Positions 13,119 through 21,973 of a DNA stretch of 25,436 nucleotides are shown here, piece after piece. A program made the position numbers and the translations under genes. Below the pieces are notes generated by a model. The model saw only the letters and a list, made by a program, of their open reading frames with translations. It did not search any database and had not been told where the DNA came from. Numbering within the stretch: position 1 is the stretch's first letter; every line of letters starts with the position of its first letter. The DNA is from Candidatus Martarchaeota archaeon (GTDB lineage: Archaea > Micrarchaeota > Micrarchaeia > Micrarchaeales > Micrarchaeaceae): positions 1-25,436 of the forward strand of contig JAMCYJ010000003.1 of the NCBI GenBank assembly GCA_023474155.1. The letters are read 5' to 3'.

Positions 13119-15545
13119 CTATTCTTTTATTTCTATTTTTAGCTCAGTTCCGGGTTTAACTATCACATTTTTTATTTTGCAGATGCCCATTATTTCACCT
13201 ATGGCATTCTCTGCGATTTTCGCATACTGCTCAGGAATGCTGATTTTTACCTCGTTTATCTCCTTGTTCAGTGCAAGTTTTTTGTTGGACTTAGATTTTC
13301 TTATGCTCGTTATTATATCGTTCAATAAAATGCCTGCTTCCTCTGGATCTGTTTCAAGCGAAATATTCTTGAATACGAATCCATTTATCACGTAATCCGC
13401 CTGTGATGGCCTTTCAGCATATTTCGGAAATTCGCCAAATATGCTTTTATCATCGAACAGGCTGTTGAGCTCTTCGCACGTATAGGGCATGACTGGCGCA
13501 AGAAGTTTCAATGAAGCCAGAAGCACGTATCTTAGGCAGTAAAGTGCTGCCTCGCGGTTCTCTTTCAAGGTATTCCCATAAATTCTATATTTTACATTTT
13601 CAAGGTAATAGTCGCAGAATTCACCCCTGTAAAAACCTATTGCTTTGCTCATAGCGTCATATAGATTTAGAGCGTCATATGCGTCTTGCACTTCCTTTAC
13701 TGTTTTATTTAGCCTGTTAAGTATCCATAAGTCGAATATGCCAAAATGCCTATGCAAATCTTCTAAACTTGTTTTTATCGGTTTTCCTTCTGTCGCCTTT
13801 TGGATGAACATTGCAGAATTATACAGCTTTATAACAAATGCATTTGCGTAATCGGTTTCGCTATATGAAAATGCTCTATCCTTTCCAATCCCCCCACTCA
13901 ATGCCGCCCACAATCTTACAACATCCACAGAATACTTATCTATCAATGTGGCCGGCGATATTCCGTTGCCCCAGCTTTTATGCATCTCTTTTTTATCCGT
14001 TCCAAGTATCATGCCCGTAGTAAGTATTTTTTCAAATGGCTTATCATCTACAATAGCAAGCGTCCTGAAAATCGTATAAAATGCCCATGTCCTTATTATG
14101 TCTGTGCCCTGTATTCTCATTGCTGCGGGAAATGCCTTTTTTACCAGTTCCTTATTGTCTGGCCAGCCAGCAATGATCAAAGGGGTTATCGATGAATCAA
14201 CCCATACGTCGCAGGTTTCAGTATCCCCAACTATTTTAGAGCCGCACTTAGGGCAGATTTCTACGCCAGGCTTTTCATGCGCGGGGTTTACCGGAAGCTT
14301 CTCCTTTTCAGGCACAAGAATATAGTCGCATTTTTGGCAGTGCCAGAAAGGTATCGGAGTTCCAAACACCCTGTTTCTTGAGATATTCCAATCCCACTCT
14401 ATGAAATTCGCCCAATCTTTAAGCCTGTTTACTGAAAAATCAGGTATCCATTGCATCTGCTCTGCGCATTCTATTATTTTTTTACCGTATTCTTTTGTTT
14501 TAAGAAACCACTGCGTCGATACGACGAATTCCACAGGCGTGCCGCATCTGTCATGCACCTTCACCGTGTTCTCAAGCGGTTCCTGTTTAGCGAGCAGTTT
14601 TTCATCTTTCAATTTTTCAAGTATTTTCTCTCTAGCCGTTTTTAATGTAATGCCTGTAAACTCAAGCGCGTCTTTCAGATGGCCTCGTTCATCAATTGCA
14701 TTGATTAAGTCAAGTTTGTGGCGGTAATAAAACAGTACATCATTTTTGTCCCCGAAAGTGCATATCATCTCCGCGCCGGATCCAAAATCAGTTTCGACTG
14801 ATTCGTCTGCAACCACAGGAACAAGCCTATTGAATAGGGGTATTATTATCTCCTTTCCTATTATTTTGCTATGCCTTTTGTCGGACGGATTTACAGCTAT
14901 TGCAACACAGGCATGGATCAGTTCAGGCCGCGTTGTGGCTATCGTCAATTTTTGTGCGGAACCGCTTATCCCAAATTCAATGTAATTAAGGATCGTGCTT
15001 TGCGGCCGTTCGTCTATTTGCTCTCTGGCAATCGACGTTTCGCAGTGCGTGCACCATTCAATTGGATGCGTTCCTCTGTAAACCATATTTTTTTCATACA
15101 TGAGTATGAGAGACAGCTGTACTCTTCTTCTATAGTCCTTTGACATCGTTATGTACTGGTGCCTCTTATCGAAAGTGGATCCTAATGCTTCCATCTGGGT
15201 CCTCATTAGTTCTATATTCTTGTTTGAAACCTCCTCGCATTTTGCATAGAATTCTGTCCTTTCAAGTCCTTTCCCGTATTTTTTTTCTACAAGCATTTCT
15301 GTAGGAAATCCCTGGGCATCCCATCCCTGCGGATAAAGGACGTTGAAACCCTGCATGTGCTTGTATCTTGCAATCGAGTCTATGTAGCAAACCCAGAATG
15401 CCTGGCCCATATGAAGCTCCCCGCTGGTAAATGGCGGGGGAGTGTCTATTGAAAAAATCTCTTTTTTATCATCATTCTCGTCAAACAAGAACATCCTGTG
15501 CTTTTTCCAATTTTCATTCCATTTTGCAGTATCCACAGAGAACAT
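13119..15545 (-). CDS. valS: Valyl-tRNA synthetase
   Basis: Class I synthetase charging tRNA-Val, with an editing domain. The 808 residues are a little short for the archaeal form. Order: HIGH-like HMGQ (45-48) in TPPPFTSGELHMGQAF, QGWDAQGFPTE (about 73-83), editing domain at about 195-330 with TIATTRPELIHACVAIAVNP and MICTFGDKND, NRVFGTPIPFWHC (391-403), zinc ribbon C403/C406 and C431/C434, DVWVDSS, and an anticodon-binding domain from about 595. The KMSKS loop reads KKEMHKSWGN (518-527): the second lysine K523 is kept, but the first lysine is Glu and the first Ser is His. Upstream AT sequence suggests its own promoter. Confidence 0.94.
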   Translation of the reverse strand: MFSVDTAKWNENWKKHRMFLFDENDDKKEIFSIDTPPPFTSGELHMGQAFWVCYIDSIARYKHMQGFNVLYPQGWDAQGFPTEMLVEKKYGKGLERTEFYAKCEEVSNKNIELMRTQMEALGSTFDKRHQYITMSKDYRRRVQLSLILMYEKNMVYRGTHPIEWCTHCETSIAREQIDERPQSTILNYIEFGISGSAQKLTIATTRPELIHACVAIAVNPSDKRHSKIIGKEIIIPLFNRLVPVVADESVETDFGSGAEMICTFGDKNDVLFYYRHKLDLINAIDERGHLKDALEFTGITLKTAREKILEKLKDEKLLAKQEPLENTVKVHDRCGTPVEFVVSTQWFLKTKEYGKKIIECAEQMQWIPDFSVNRLKDWANFIEWDWNISRNRVFGTPIPFWHCQKCDYILVPEKEKLPVNPAHEKPGVEICPKCGSKIVGDTETCDVWVDSSITPLIIAGWPDNKELVKKAFPAAMRIQGTDIIRTWAFYTIFRTLAIVDDKPFEKILTTGMILGTDKKEMHKSWGNGISPATLIDKYSVDVVRLWAALSGGIGKDRAFSYSETDYANAFVIKLYNSAMFIQKATEGKPIKTSLEDLHRHFGIFDLWILNRLNKTVKEVQDAYDALNLYDAMSKAIGFYRGEFCDYYLENVKYRIYGNTLKENREAALYCLRYVLLASLKLLAPVMPYTCEELNSLFDDKSIFGEFPKYAERPSQADYVINGFVFKNISLETDPEEAGILLNDIITSIRKSKSNKKLALNKEINEVKISIPEQYAKIAENAIGEIMGICKIKNVIVKPGTELKIEIKE

Positions 15546-15557
15546 TAAAACACGCCA

Positions 15558-15576
15558 ATTTTATTATACTTATTAA
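15558..15576 (-). promoter_or_regulatory. AT-rich promoter element before valS
   Basis: In the 38-base gap between ThpR and valS the minus strand reads TTAATAAGTATAATAAAATT, ending about 12 bases before the valS ATG. A TATA centre about 20-25 bases upstream of the ATG implies a very short leader or leaderless transcript. Confidence 0.35.
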
Positions 15577-15583
15577 TCTAACT

Positions 15584-16156
15584 TCAATCTTTAATAATCC
15601 TATTGTTGCCTAATTTATTAATAAATATGGTTTTATATTCCGCTCCTCTTTCTTTTAGCATGCTCTCATTCAGGTCTATTTCATTGCACTCCATGACTCC
15701 AAAATCTAAGTCCTTATGCCTCTCGATAAAGCGTTTCAGTGCATCTTTATCCGAATTTTTGCATCTGGCAAAAGTCAAATGCGCATGGAATTCCTGTTTT
15801 TCTCCGAAGTCCATCCCAAGGCCCTCCTTTATTCTGCGTACTAGCTCGCAATTCAGATTCTTTATGGCGCCGCCGTCCTTTATGCCGACGTACATCACGC
15901 CCGATTTCAAAAATACGCCTATGCCGCCAAGCCTGATGTTAAAGGCAGTTATTTTTATGTCCTGCATGATTTCTCTGATTTTTTCAATTCTTTTTGAGTC
16001 TATCAGGCCAAGAAATAATATAGTTATATGCAGGTTGTCTCTGGCAATAAATTTGACAGGGCCTATTTTTTGGTATATTTTTTCTATCTCGTTCTTTATA
16101 TCCTCCGAAATAGGTATTGAGATAAAGCACCGTTTTTTAATGTTATCCGCAACCAT
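15584..16156 (-). CDS. thpR: RNA 2',3'-cyclic phosphodiesterase ThpR (2H/LigT family)
   Basis: 2H-family phosphoesterase that opens 2',3'-cyclic phosphates on RNA ends, with a role in RNA end repair in archaea. The 190 residues carry the two HxTx motifs: HITI at H43/T45 (RDNLHITILFLG) and HLTF at H126/T128 (FHAHLTFAR). CFISIPISEDIKNEI is the typical opening. The ATG at 16156 abuts the flippase stop with no spacer, and GGAT-TAG, overlapping that stop, sits just before it, so translation is probably coupled. The C-terminal end (FINKLGNN) fits the family. Confidence 0.9.
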   Translation of the reverse strand: MVADNIKKRCFISIPISEDIKNEIEKIYQKIGPVKFIARDNLHITILFLGLIDSKRIEKIREIMQDIKITAFNIRLGGIGVFLKSGVMYVGIKDGGAIKNLNCELVRRIKEGLGMDFGEKQEFHAHLTFARCKNSDKDALKRFIERHKDLDFGVMECNEIDLNESMLKERGAEYKTIFINKLGNNRIIKD

Positions 16157-17782
16157 CTAATCCGTGCTGCTTATAAATGAACCAACATATAAAACATAAA
16201 AATTCAAAAGCCATTTTATAACCGGTAGGTTATTCCCTATGCCTCTTATTATGTTTAAATCCCCGGTCTCTATCGCCTTTGTCTTCGCCAAAAATATGGG
16301 ATAAACGAATAAAATAAGAAGCGCGCCGATGACCAGCAACATTATATAATAGTGGGAAGCAAAAAGAATAAAAGGCATAATAAGCGCAAAGGTAATTATA
16401 TTTGAGGCAAAAACCCGTGATATCTTTAAAAAGTCAATGCGCAGACCAAATTCAGATTTTATCGCATTCAATAAAAATATGCTGCTGAGAATAGGCTGAA
16501 TCAGGAACAGCAGAAGCACCAATCCTATCCCCTCAAATAAAAATAGCAGTATTGGCATAAGCACAAACTGTATTGCGGTAATCGCAATGCTTATTCTCAT
16601 GACTTTCCTTACTTTGTTTTTGCTGATTAATAAAACATTCGCGTACATGCCGAAGATGCTTGCTAGTATCCCGATGCTGGCTATCTTTAGATATGCAGGC
16701 GCAAGGGCATAATACCCTGAAAATAATGTATATGAGAACGGCGCGGACAATGCAAAAATCAAGAACAGCAGAGGGGCTATAAACAGGAATGCTAAGAAAA
16801 TCGCATAATTGTAGAATTTTTCAATATCCCTTGAATTCTTTCCAGAGAATAATTTTGAAAAAAGAGACAGCAAAGACAGGCTTATCGATCCCAAAACAAC
16901 ATCTATGAAATAGCTGACTTTTGATACGATCCCGTAATTTCCAAGAACAACGCTGCTGCTTGCCGCATTGGTATGCATCAATGCGAACCCAGAGAAATAG
17001 ATTATGACCGTAGACAGAAGTATCGGCGCGATCTGCGGGACTATACCCCCTATGATGTTTGATACTGTTATCGGCACTGAAAACGACAATATTTTTTTAA
17101 TCGTCTTCTTTTCTATTCTTATTTTTACTTTAGGCCTGATGAATAAAATATAGGCAGCAACCAGAAATCCCGCCAATTGCCCTACAATGATTCCGAGGAT
17201 CGGTCCGATCACGCCAAATCCGTAGACAACAAGGAGCACGCTGACTGAGGTCTGCAAAACGCCCTCAATAAACATTATCAATGTTATCTGCGGCCCCTTA
17301 TTAAATCCTATCAACGCGCTTAATGCAGAATCATAAAGGATTGTTATTAGAATTATCGCAGCGGAAATCTGAACAAGATAAAGCACATCCGCGTTATGGA
17401 ATACGTAATGCGCAAAAATCCCGCTTGAAAAAAACATTGCCAGACTCAGGAATCCGCCGAGGACGATTACTATCGCAAAGCTGTTTGAGAGAATGCTTTC
17501 TATTTTTTTCTTTTTATTTTTATATCTGTACTCTGAAATGAACCTGTTTAGCGCCGTAGATATGCCCAAATTTCCGACGACCCCGAAAAGCCCCGCGATT
17601 GTGATTATTAAAGTGTATGTTCCGTACTTGCTTGGCCCGAGTACGCGCGTAACGATAATGAACGAAATTGCAAGAATGATGAAGGACAGAAATTTGCTTA
17701 TAACCAAAAAAACAGCGGTCTTCCCAGTACTTGCGGTTACTTCTTCTACATTCTTAGCGGCTTCGTCCCTCTCTATTTCCAC
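16157..17782 (-). CDS. Polysaccharide/lipid flippase, MOP superfamily (Wzx-like)
   Basis: Membrane exporter of the MATE/MOP superfamily, likely flipping a lipid-linked glycan for the cell envelope or protein glycosylation; the substrate is unknown. The 541 residues have about 14 hydrophobic segments. The first span is preceded by TGKTAVFLVISKFLSFII and followed by TRVLGPSKYGTYTLI, the signature opening of the family. A lysine-rich stretch (YKNKKKKIESILS) follows. The start is GTG at 17782, supported by GTGAT-TAT just before it; the ATG two bases earlier is out of frame and hits a stop at once. It starts eight bases after the methylthiotransferase stop and directly precedes ThpR. Confidence 0.9.
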   Translation of the reverse strand: MEIERDEAAKNVEEVTASTGKTAVFLVISKFLSFIILAISFIIVTRVLGPSKYGTYTLIITIAGLFGVVGNLGISTALNRFISEYRYKNKKKKIESILSNSFAIVIVLGGFLSLAMFFSSGIFAHYVFHNADVLYLVQISAAIILITILYDSALSALIGFNKGPQITLIMFIEGVLQTSVSVLLVVYGFGVIGPILGIIVGQLAGFLVAAYILFIRPKVKIRIEKKTIKKILSFSVPITVSNIIGGIVPQIAPILLSTVIIYFSGFALMHTNAASSSVVLGNYGIVSKVSYFIDVVLGSISLSLLSLFSKLFSGKNSRDIEKFYNYAIFLAFLFIAPLLFLIFALSAPFSYTLFSGYYALAPAYLKIASIGILASIFGMYANVLLISKNKVRKVMRISIAITAIQFVLMPILLFLFEGIGLVLLLFLIQPILSSIFLLNAIKSEFGLRIDFLKISRVFASNIITFALIMPFILFASHYYIMLLVIGALLILFVYPIFLAKTKAIETGDLNIIRGIGNNLPVIKWLLNFYVLYVGSFISSTD

Positions 17783-17790
17783 ATAATCAC

Positions 17791-19080
17791 TTATTTGTTT
17801 AGAAGGTAGCCGTATAAGGATGTTGGTGTCACAAAATTGACCAGTACTTTCTGCATGCTTCCAATCAGATCATCGTTTGCGCCCTTTATTATTACTTGCT
17901 TATATGCCTCGTTTCTGCCATTCATTGACATTTCTGTTTTTTCCGTAATCCTCGCGTCAATAATTTTATTGACGTATTTTTTATTGTTTTTGTACATGTA
18001 AAATCTCATGATTTTTGACAATTCCCTGCTCCTTTCATTTACTATTTCCGGGTCTATCATTCGTTCCCATTTTTTTGCATGTGGCCTCATCGCGAATTTT
18101 GAGATATTCATCGCGTTGGGCATTATTTTTTTTATCGCTTTTAACGTTTCCTCGAAATCAGCATCGGTTTCCGCGGGATATCCTACAATAACATCTGTTT
18201 CTATCGATATCCCAGCGATCGTTTTTCTCGCATTTTTTATATGCTGAATGATATTTTCAATCTCGTAGCGTCTTCCCATCTCGCGTATTATCCTATTGCT
18301 TCCACTCTGGATGGGCACATGCAGGAATTTATAAAATTTGCCGCAATTAAGGATACTGGTTATGCCTGCGGCAAATTTATCAAGATACTCAGGATTCATC
18401 ATCCCAAGCCTTAGCTTAAAGTCGCCGTCAATGGATCCAATTTTTTTAAGCAATTCCACTATGTTTGTTTTTTTGTCAAATCCGTAGCAGCCTATGTCCT
18501 GCGCAGTCAGCTGCACTTCTTTGGCCCCAAAATCAATACTTTTTTTTATCGCATTTAAAATCAGTTTTTCAGAAAAGCTTTTCAGCGGCCCTCGCGCGAA
18601 CCTTGTTTCGCAGAAATTGCATGCGCTTAAGCATCCTTCTGCGACAGGTATTTTCGCTATGGCGCTTTTATAAGGTTCAAAATACTCGAGCCTTTCTTTA
18701 TTTTTGCGCACAGACGGGATTCCATGGAATATTTTTCCTGCGTTCTGGCCTGTCTTAACGGCTTCCGCAATCGCCTCTATATTGTTTATAGGCACTATAA
18801 GCGAATTTGCGCTGCGCATTCTTATAATATCCTTGTTCGCGCCAGCCATGCAGCCGGTAACAATTATTCTTTTGCCGGTATTGCCCTGCTCCAGCCTATC
18901 GATAAAGGCAAGTATTTTCTGCTCAGTCGCCTTTTTTACAGTGCATGTATTGATTATCACAGCGTCCGCATCAGAAATATCCTGCGCGATAGAAACGTTG
19001 CTGTTTTTTAAAATGGCCTCTATCAATCTAGAATCCGCCTGATTCAATGTGCATCCGTATGTTTTTATGTGCGCTTTCAT
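17791..19080 (-). CDS. tRNA (t6A37) methylthiotransferase, archaeal e-CDKAL type
   Basis: Radical-SAM enzyme converting t6A37 to ms2t6A37 in tRNAs reading ANN codons. From ATG 19080 there are 429 residues. The N-terminal MTTase domain binds one 4Fe-4S cluster through C10 (HIKTYGCTLNQADS), C46 (INTCTV) and C77 (VTGCMA). The radical-SAM cluster uses C150, C154 and C157 in EGCLSACNFCETRFARG, and LHVPIQSGSNRIIREMGR follows. A C-terminal TRAM domain ends LVNFVTPTSLYGYL. The frame opens six codons further to a TTG at 19098, but CGAT-ACT before the ATG and the family start favour 19080. The intron-bearing tRNA-Thr here, with A37, is a plausible substrate. Confidence 0.92.
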   Translation of the reverse strand: MKAHIKTYGCTLNQADSRLIEAILKNSNVSIAQDISDADAVIINTCTVKKATEQKILAFIDRLEQGNTGKRIIVTGCMAGANKDIIRMRSANSLIVPINNIEAIAEAVKTGQNAGKIFHGIPSVRKNKERLEYFEPYKSAIAKIPVAEGCLSACNFCETRFARGPLKSFSEKLILNAIKKSIDFGAKEVQLTAQDIGCYGFDKKTNIVELLKKIGSIDGDFKLRLGMMNPEYLDKFAAGITSILNCGKFYKFLHVPIQSGSNRIIREMGRRYEIENIIQHIKNARKTIAGISIETDVIVGYPAETDADFEETLKAIKKIMPNAMNISKFAMRPHAKKWERMIDPEIVNERSRELSKIMRFYMYKNNKKYVNKIIDARITEKTEMSMNGRNEAYKQVIIKGANDDLIGSMQKVLVNFVTPTSLYGYLLNK

Positions 19081-19176
19081 AGTATCGTTTTTTATCAAGT
19101 GCCTTCTTATAATTCACATAATTTAAATATTTATATCTCTCTTATTTTAATATTAATTTTTAATTTAGTAGGCATT

Positions 19177-19181
19177 AGGTG
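19177..19181 (+). promoter_or_regulatory. Ribosome binding site AGGTG of the small zinc-finger gene
   Basis: AGGTG lies five bases before the ATG at 19187 and matches the archaeal 16S tail. It supports translation of a gene otherwise short enough to be doubted. Confidence 0.6.
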
Positions 19182-19186
19182 TTAAT

Positions 19187-19381
19187 ATGACTATTTTATG
19201 TGAAAGATGTAAAAAAGAGATATTCAAAAATGAGGTATGCAATTACTGCAGCAGAAAAATTTGCCATGACTGTGTAAAAGCTTCGCAAAAAGCGTCAAAA
19301 ACGCAGAGGCTGGTCATCTGCAAGGACTGCTGGGGCAAAACAGAAAAAAGACTGAAATACAAAAACAAAAAAAGCAGTTAA
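19187..19381 (+). CDS. 64-residue FYVE-like zinc-finger protein, function unknown
   Basis: Eight cysteines in four CxxC pairs (C5/C8, C18/C21, C26/C29, C45/C48) dominate the protein. The spacing C-x2-C-x9-C-x2-C-x4-C-x2-C-x15-C-x2-C, and phrases CNYCSRKICHDC and RLVICKDCW, resemble the cross-braced two-zinc layout of FYVE and related domains, without the basic RRHHCR lipid-binding patch. The tail KTEKRLKYKNKKSS is basic. A clear AGGTG ribosome site supports expression. It is divergent from the methylthiotransferase and convergent with aIF6. Family membership was not verified; a two-zinc protein or nucleic-acid binding module is all that can be inferred. Confidence 0.75.
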   Translation: MTILCERCKKEIFKNEVCNYCSRKICHDCVKASQKASKTQRLVICKDCWGKTEKRLKYKNKKSS

Positions 19382-19417
19382 GGGCTACCGTACCGCGCGC
19401 GATCCAAAGGCGGTTGC

Positions 19418-19427
19418 GCTGATCAGC
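19418..19427. repeat. 10-base palindrome between convergent genes
   Basis: GCTGATCAGC, a perfect palindrome, lies between the zinc-finger stop and the aIF6 stop in a GC-richer 50-base gap. It may contribute to separating the convergent transcripts; evidence is limited to the sequence. Confidence 0.3.
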
Positions 19428-19431
19428 AGTC

Positions 19432-20112
19432 TCATTCAAGATCCAGGGATTCTATCATTCTTGTCAATTCAAATCCGGTCGTGTTGTTTCCGATAACAAT
19501 TCCTTTCGAATTTGCGATAGCTGCAAGGCCTATGAACACAGAGCCGTTATTCGCAGTTGTCGGGATGGAATCAAACCCGAACAAGCCGTCAATTCTCTTT
19601 TTTTCAGCATCTGACGAGTTATTGTTTATTGTAAATCCCTTATTTGTAAGTATATTCGTAGCGCCTATTGTTTTGAATCCCGCAATCGATCCCTTTACAA
19701 CCTCCACTCCAAAAATATCCCCTATCTCAGACGCTGCCGTATCCTCATACTCCTCGTGGATAAATGCGATTTTATCGTTAACCAGAATGTTATTGCCGAT
19801 GCTATTTAAATCGCTGTTGATTATGCCGACATTAATGTCCGCGCCATTCTCCCGCAGCCTTTCCTTTAAAAAGTGAAATTCGTATTTTGAAATCAGGTTC
19901 GAAACACCTATCGCGCTTGAGTTTGCGGCTGCAAATAGTCCGACCAGATTCGATGAATTTATGCTTATCTCGATAGTGCTTACGCCGAGGGTGCTTGAAA
20001 TCAGGCCGGTTGTTTTTTTCGGCAGGAATCCAGTAAATGCGTATTTGTCATTGGCGCATCCGAATGCGCCGGCATACTCGCTGCCGTTTATCAATAATTT
20101 AATATGGCTCAT
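19432..20112 (-). CDS. eif6: Ribosome anti-association factor aIF6
   Basis: Binds the large subunit near uL14 and blocks joining of the small subunit until released. The 226 residues form the five-fold repeated IF6 propeller: AFTGFLPKKTTGLISSTLGV, NSSNLVGLFAAANSSAIGVS, INSDLNSIGNNILVNDKIAF, IFGVEVVKGSIAGFKTIGAT and ANSKGIVIGNNTTGFEL each contain the family's G/N-rich turns. The ATG at 20112 has GAGAT close before it. It lies 101 bases downstream of aIF5B, with an AT-rich GAAATATAAAAAATATT that may be a separate promoter. The usual archaeal eL31/eL39 neighbours are absent. Confidence 0.9.
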   Translation of the reverse strand: MSHIKLLINGSEYAGAFGCANDKYAFTGFLPKKTTGLISSTLGVSTIEISINSSNLVGLFAAANSSAIGVSNLISKYEFHFLKERLRENGADINVGIINSDLNSIGNNILVNDKIAFIHEEYEDTAASEIGDIFGVEVVKGSIAGFKTIGATNILTNKGFTINNNSSDAEKKRIDGLFGFDSIPTTANNGSVFIGLAAIANSKGIVIGNNTTGFELTRMIESLDLE

Positions 20113-20213
20113 AATCTCAACAGTATATTATAGCAAAGAATACGCACCAAATATTTTTTATATTTCCCATTAAATGCCTATTGGTTTTCGCGGATTGCCA
20201 TTAGGCGTCGTCA

Positions 20214-21950
20214 TCAGCCTTCTTCGATAATTTTTGAGATGCTGCCAAGCATGTTTTTTTCCTCGTCGTTCAGCAGATATGAGAAATCCCCTGACAATAG
20301 CTTTATGTCGGTCCTGCTTAGCTTAGAATAGAGTTCCTGTCCGTCCTCGATCTGCCTTCCGAATGTCACTCCGTTCACGGAAATAGCGACTTTATCCCCT
20401 CTTTTTGCGGTATTCAGCGGGGTCCCCTCATTTTGTATTCCCTCAATCCTGCCTATTATGGTGTTGTTTCCCGTTATCAGTATATAGCCCGGTTTTATCC
20501 TCCCTCCGAGCACCTCAATCCCGAATACGGCGGGATGCGAAACCCTGAAGCAGCTATTCGGGAGTATTACTAGTTTTCCTGGAAACACTATCTTGTTTTC
20601 GATCTCGCTGATTCTATTCTTCTTATTTTCTTCGATAATCGACTTGTATTCGTCGACTATTTTGTATATTATGTTTTCGTTTATTATCCTGATGCTGCTC
20701 AATTCCGCGGCTTCCGCCGCCTCTTTGTCGATAGAAACATTAAATCCAAGAATCACGGCGTTGCTCGGGTCTTTTACATTCATTGCAAATGCGTCAAGCA
20801 CGTCTCTTTTTGTAATGTTGCCTATGCCTTTCTTGCCTATCATGAAATTTTCGCTTTTCAGGAGCCTTGAAATCGCCTCCATGCTTCCAATGGTATCCGT
20901 CTTAAGTATGACTCCGCTGCTGTCAGTCTCGAAGATCTCGTTTATGTCCGATTTTATTTCATTCGCATAATTTTCATCAGTCACCTGTATTACAGGGGAT
21001 CCCGGCAGTACGTCGTCTATTCCTGTCGCGCTGATTTTTACCCCGCAGGCGGCGTTCACTTCCTTGAAATACTCGAATCCGCCCCCCTGTTTTGGCTTCA
21101 GAAGGGCCTTTATCTTTGCGGTCGAGATCTGCGTAGGGGTCGCGAATGCGATTATGTCGTTTACATGCAGGCTTCCGTTGTAGATTATGACATCTGCTGT
21201 CGTTCCCAGCCCTGTAATCTCTTTTTTTTCTAGGATATTCCCCTTTCCAGGCCCGCTCACCTCTATGTTGAGCTTCATTTCAAGGAATTTCTGCGCAAGA
21301 CCGGAAATAAGCATAAGCAGTTCGGCGATTCCCTCTCCTGTCTTTGCGCTGATCGGAATTATTGCAATCTGTTTTTTGAAGTCCGATATCCTATCAAATC
21401 TTTCGCTGTCGAATCCATACTCGCTGAGTTTTCCTACCATTTCCCAAAGTTTGTTGTCCACGAGCTCTAGCACCTGCGGGCCTTGTTGCTTCAGCGCTTC
21501 CAATATGCTGCTGGATTTGGTAGCGTGCCATCCTGTTATTGTGTCTATCTTGTTTGCTGCGACGACAAACGGCGTCTTATACTCTTTCAGTATGTTTATT
21601 GCTTCGACTGTCTGCGGTGCGAATCCCTGCGACATATCGACAACAAGCACTGCTATATCTGATATGCTTCCGCCTCTCTTCCTAAGGTTTGTAAATGCCT
21701 CGTGCCCTGGAGTGTCTATGAACAGCAGCCCGGGGATTTTCAAGTCGAACTTGAACGCGCCACCAAGCGATCCGCAAATTCTGTTGATTACGCCTATCGA
21801 GACCTCGCTTGCCCCTATGTGCTGCGTAATCCGCCCTGCTTCTTTTGCGGCAATGCTGGAACTGCGTATCTTATCCAGAAGCGTTGTCTTGCCGTGGTCA
21901 ACATGCCCCATCACGCATATTATTGGTTGGCGTATCATTTTTCCATCCAT
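20214..21950 (-). CDS. infB: Translation initiation factor aIF5B (IF2-like GTPase)
   Basis: GTPase that promotes joining of ribosomal subunits and stabilises Met-tRNAi. From ATG 21950 it has 578 residues, archaeal length and lacking the long eukaryotic N-terminus. The G domain shows GHVDHGKT (15-22), switch region ITQHIGA (41-47), DTPGHEAF (79-86) and NKID (133-136). It is followed by the beta-barrel, alpha-beta-alpha domain III and C-terminal barrel (HPAVFGIEVLGGRIKPGYIL). The frame opens three codons further to a TTG at 21959, and another ATG lies at 21938 with GGATGG before it; the exact start is unsettled. It begins 23 bases after the Rad50 stop, so co-transcription is likely. Confidence 0.94.
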   Translation of the reverse strand: MDGKMIRQPIICVMGHVDHGKTTLLDKIRSSSIAAKEAGRITQHIGASEVSIGVINRICGSLGGAFKFDLKIPGLLFIDTPGHEAFTNLRKRGGSISDIAVLVVDMSQGFAPQTVEAINILKEYKTPFVVAANKIDTITGWHATKSSSILEALKQQGPQVLELVDNKLWEMVGKLSEYGFDSERFDRISDFKKQIAIIPISAKTGEGIAELLMLISGLAQKFLEMKLNIEVSGPGKGNILEKKEITGLGTTADVIIYNGSLHVNDIIAFATPTQISTAKIKALLKPKQGGGFEYFKEVNAACGVKISATGIDDVLPGSPVIQVTDENYANEIKSDINEIFETDSSGVILKTDTIGSMEAISRLLKSENFMIGKKGIGNITKRDVLDAFAMNVKDPSNAVILGFNVSIDKEAAEAAELSSIRIINENIIYKIVDEYKSIIEENKKNRISEIENKIVFPGKLVILPNSCFRVSHPAVFGIEVLGGRIKPGYILITGNNTIIGRIEGIQNEGTPLNTAKRGDKVAISVNGVTFGRQIEDGQELYSKLSRTDIKLLSGDFSYLLNDEEKNMLGSISKIIEEG

Positions 21951-21973
21951 TGCAGTCAAAATATAATATATGC

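Noticed and set aside
21187..21966. 259-codon plus-strand frame
   Set aside because: It lies wholly opposite the aIF5B GTPase domain, whose G motifs are unambiguous.
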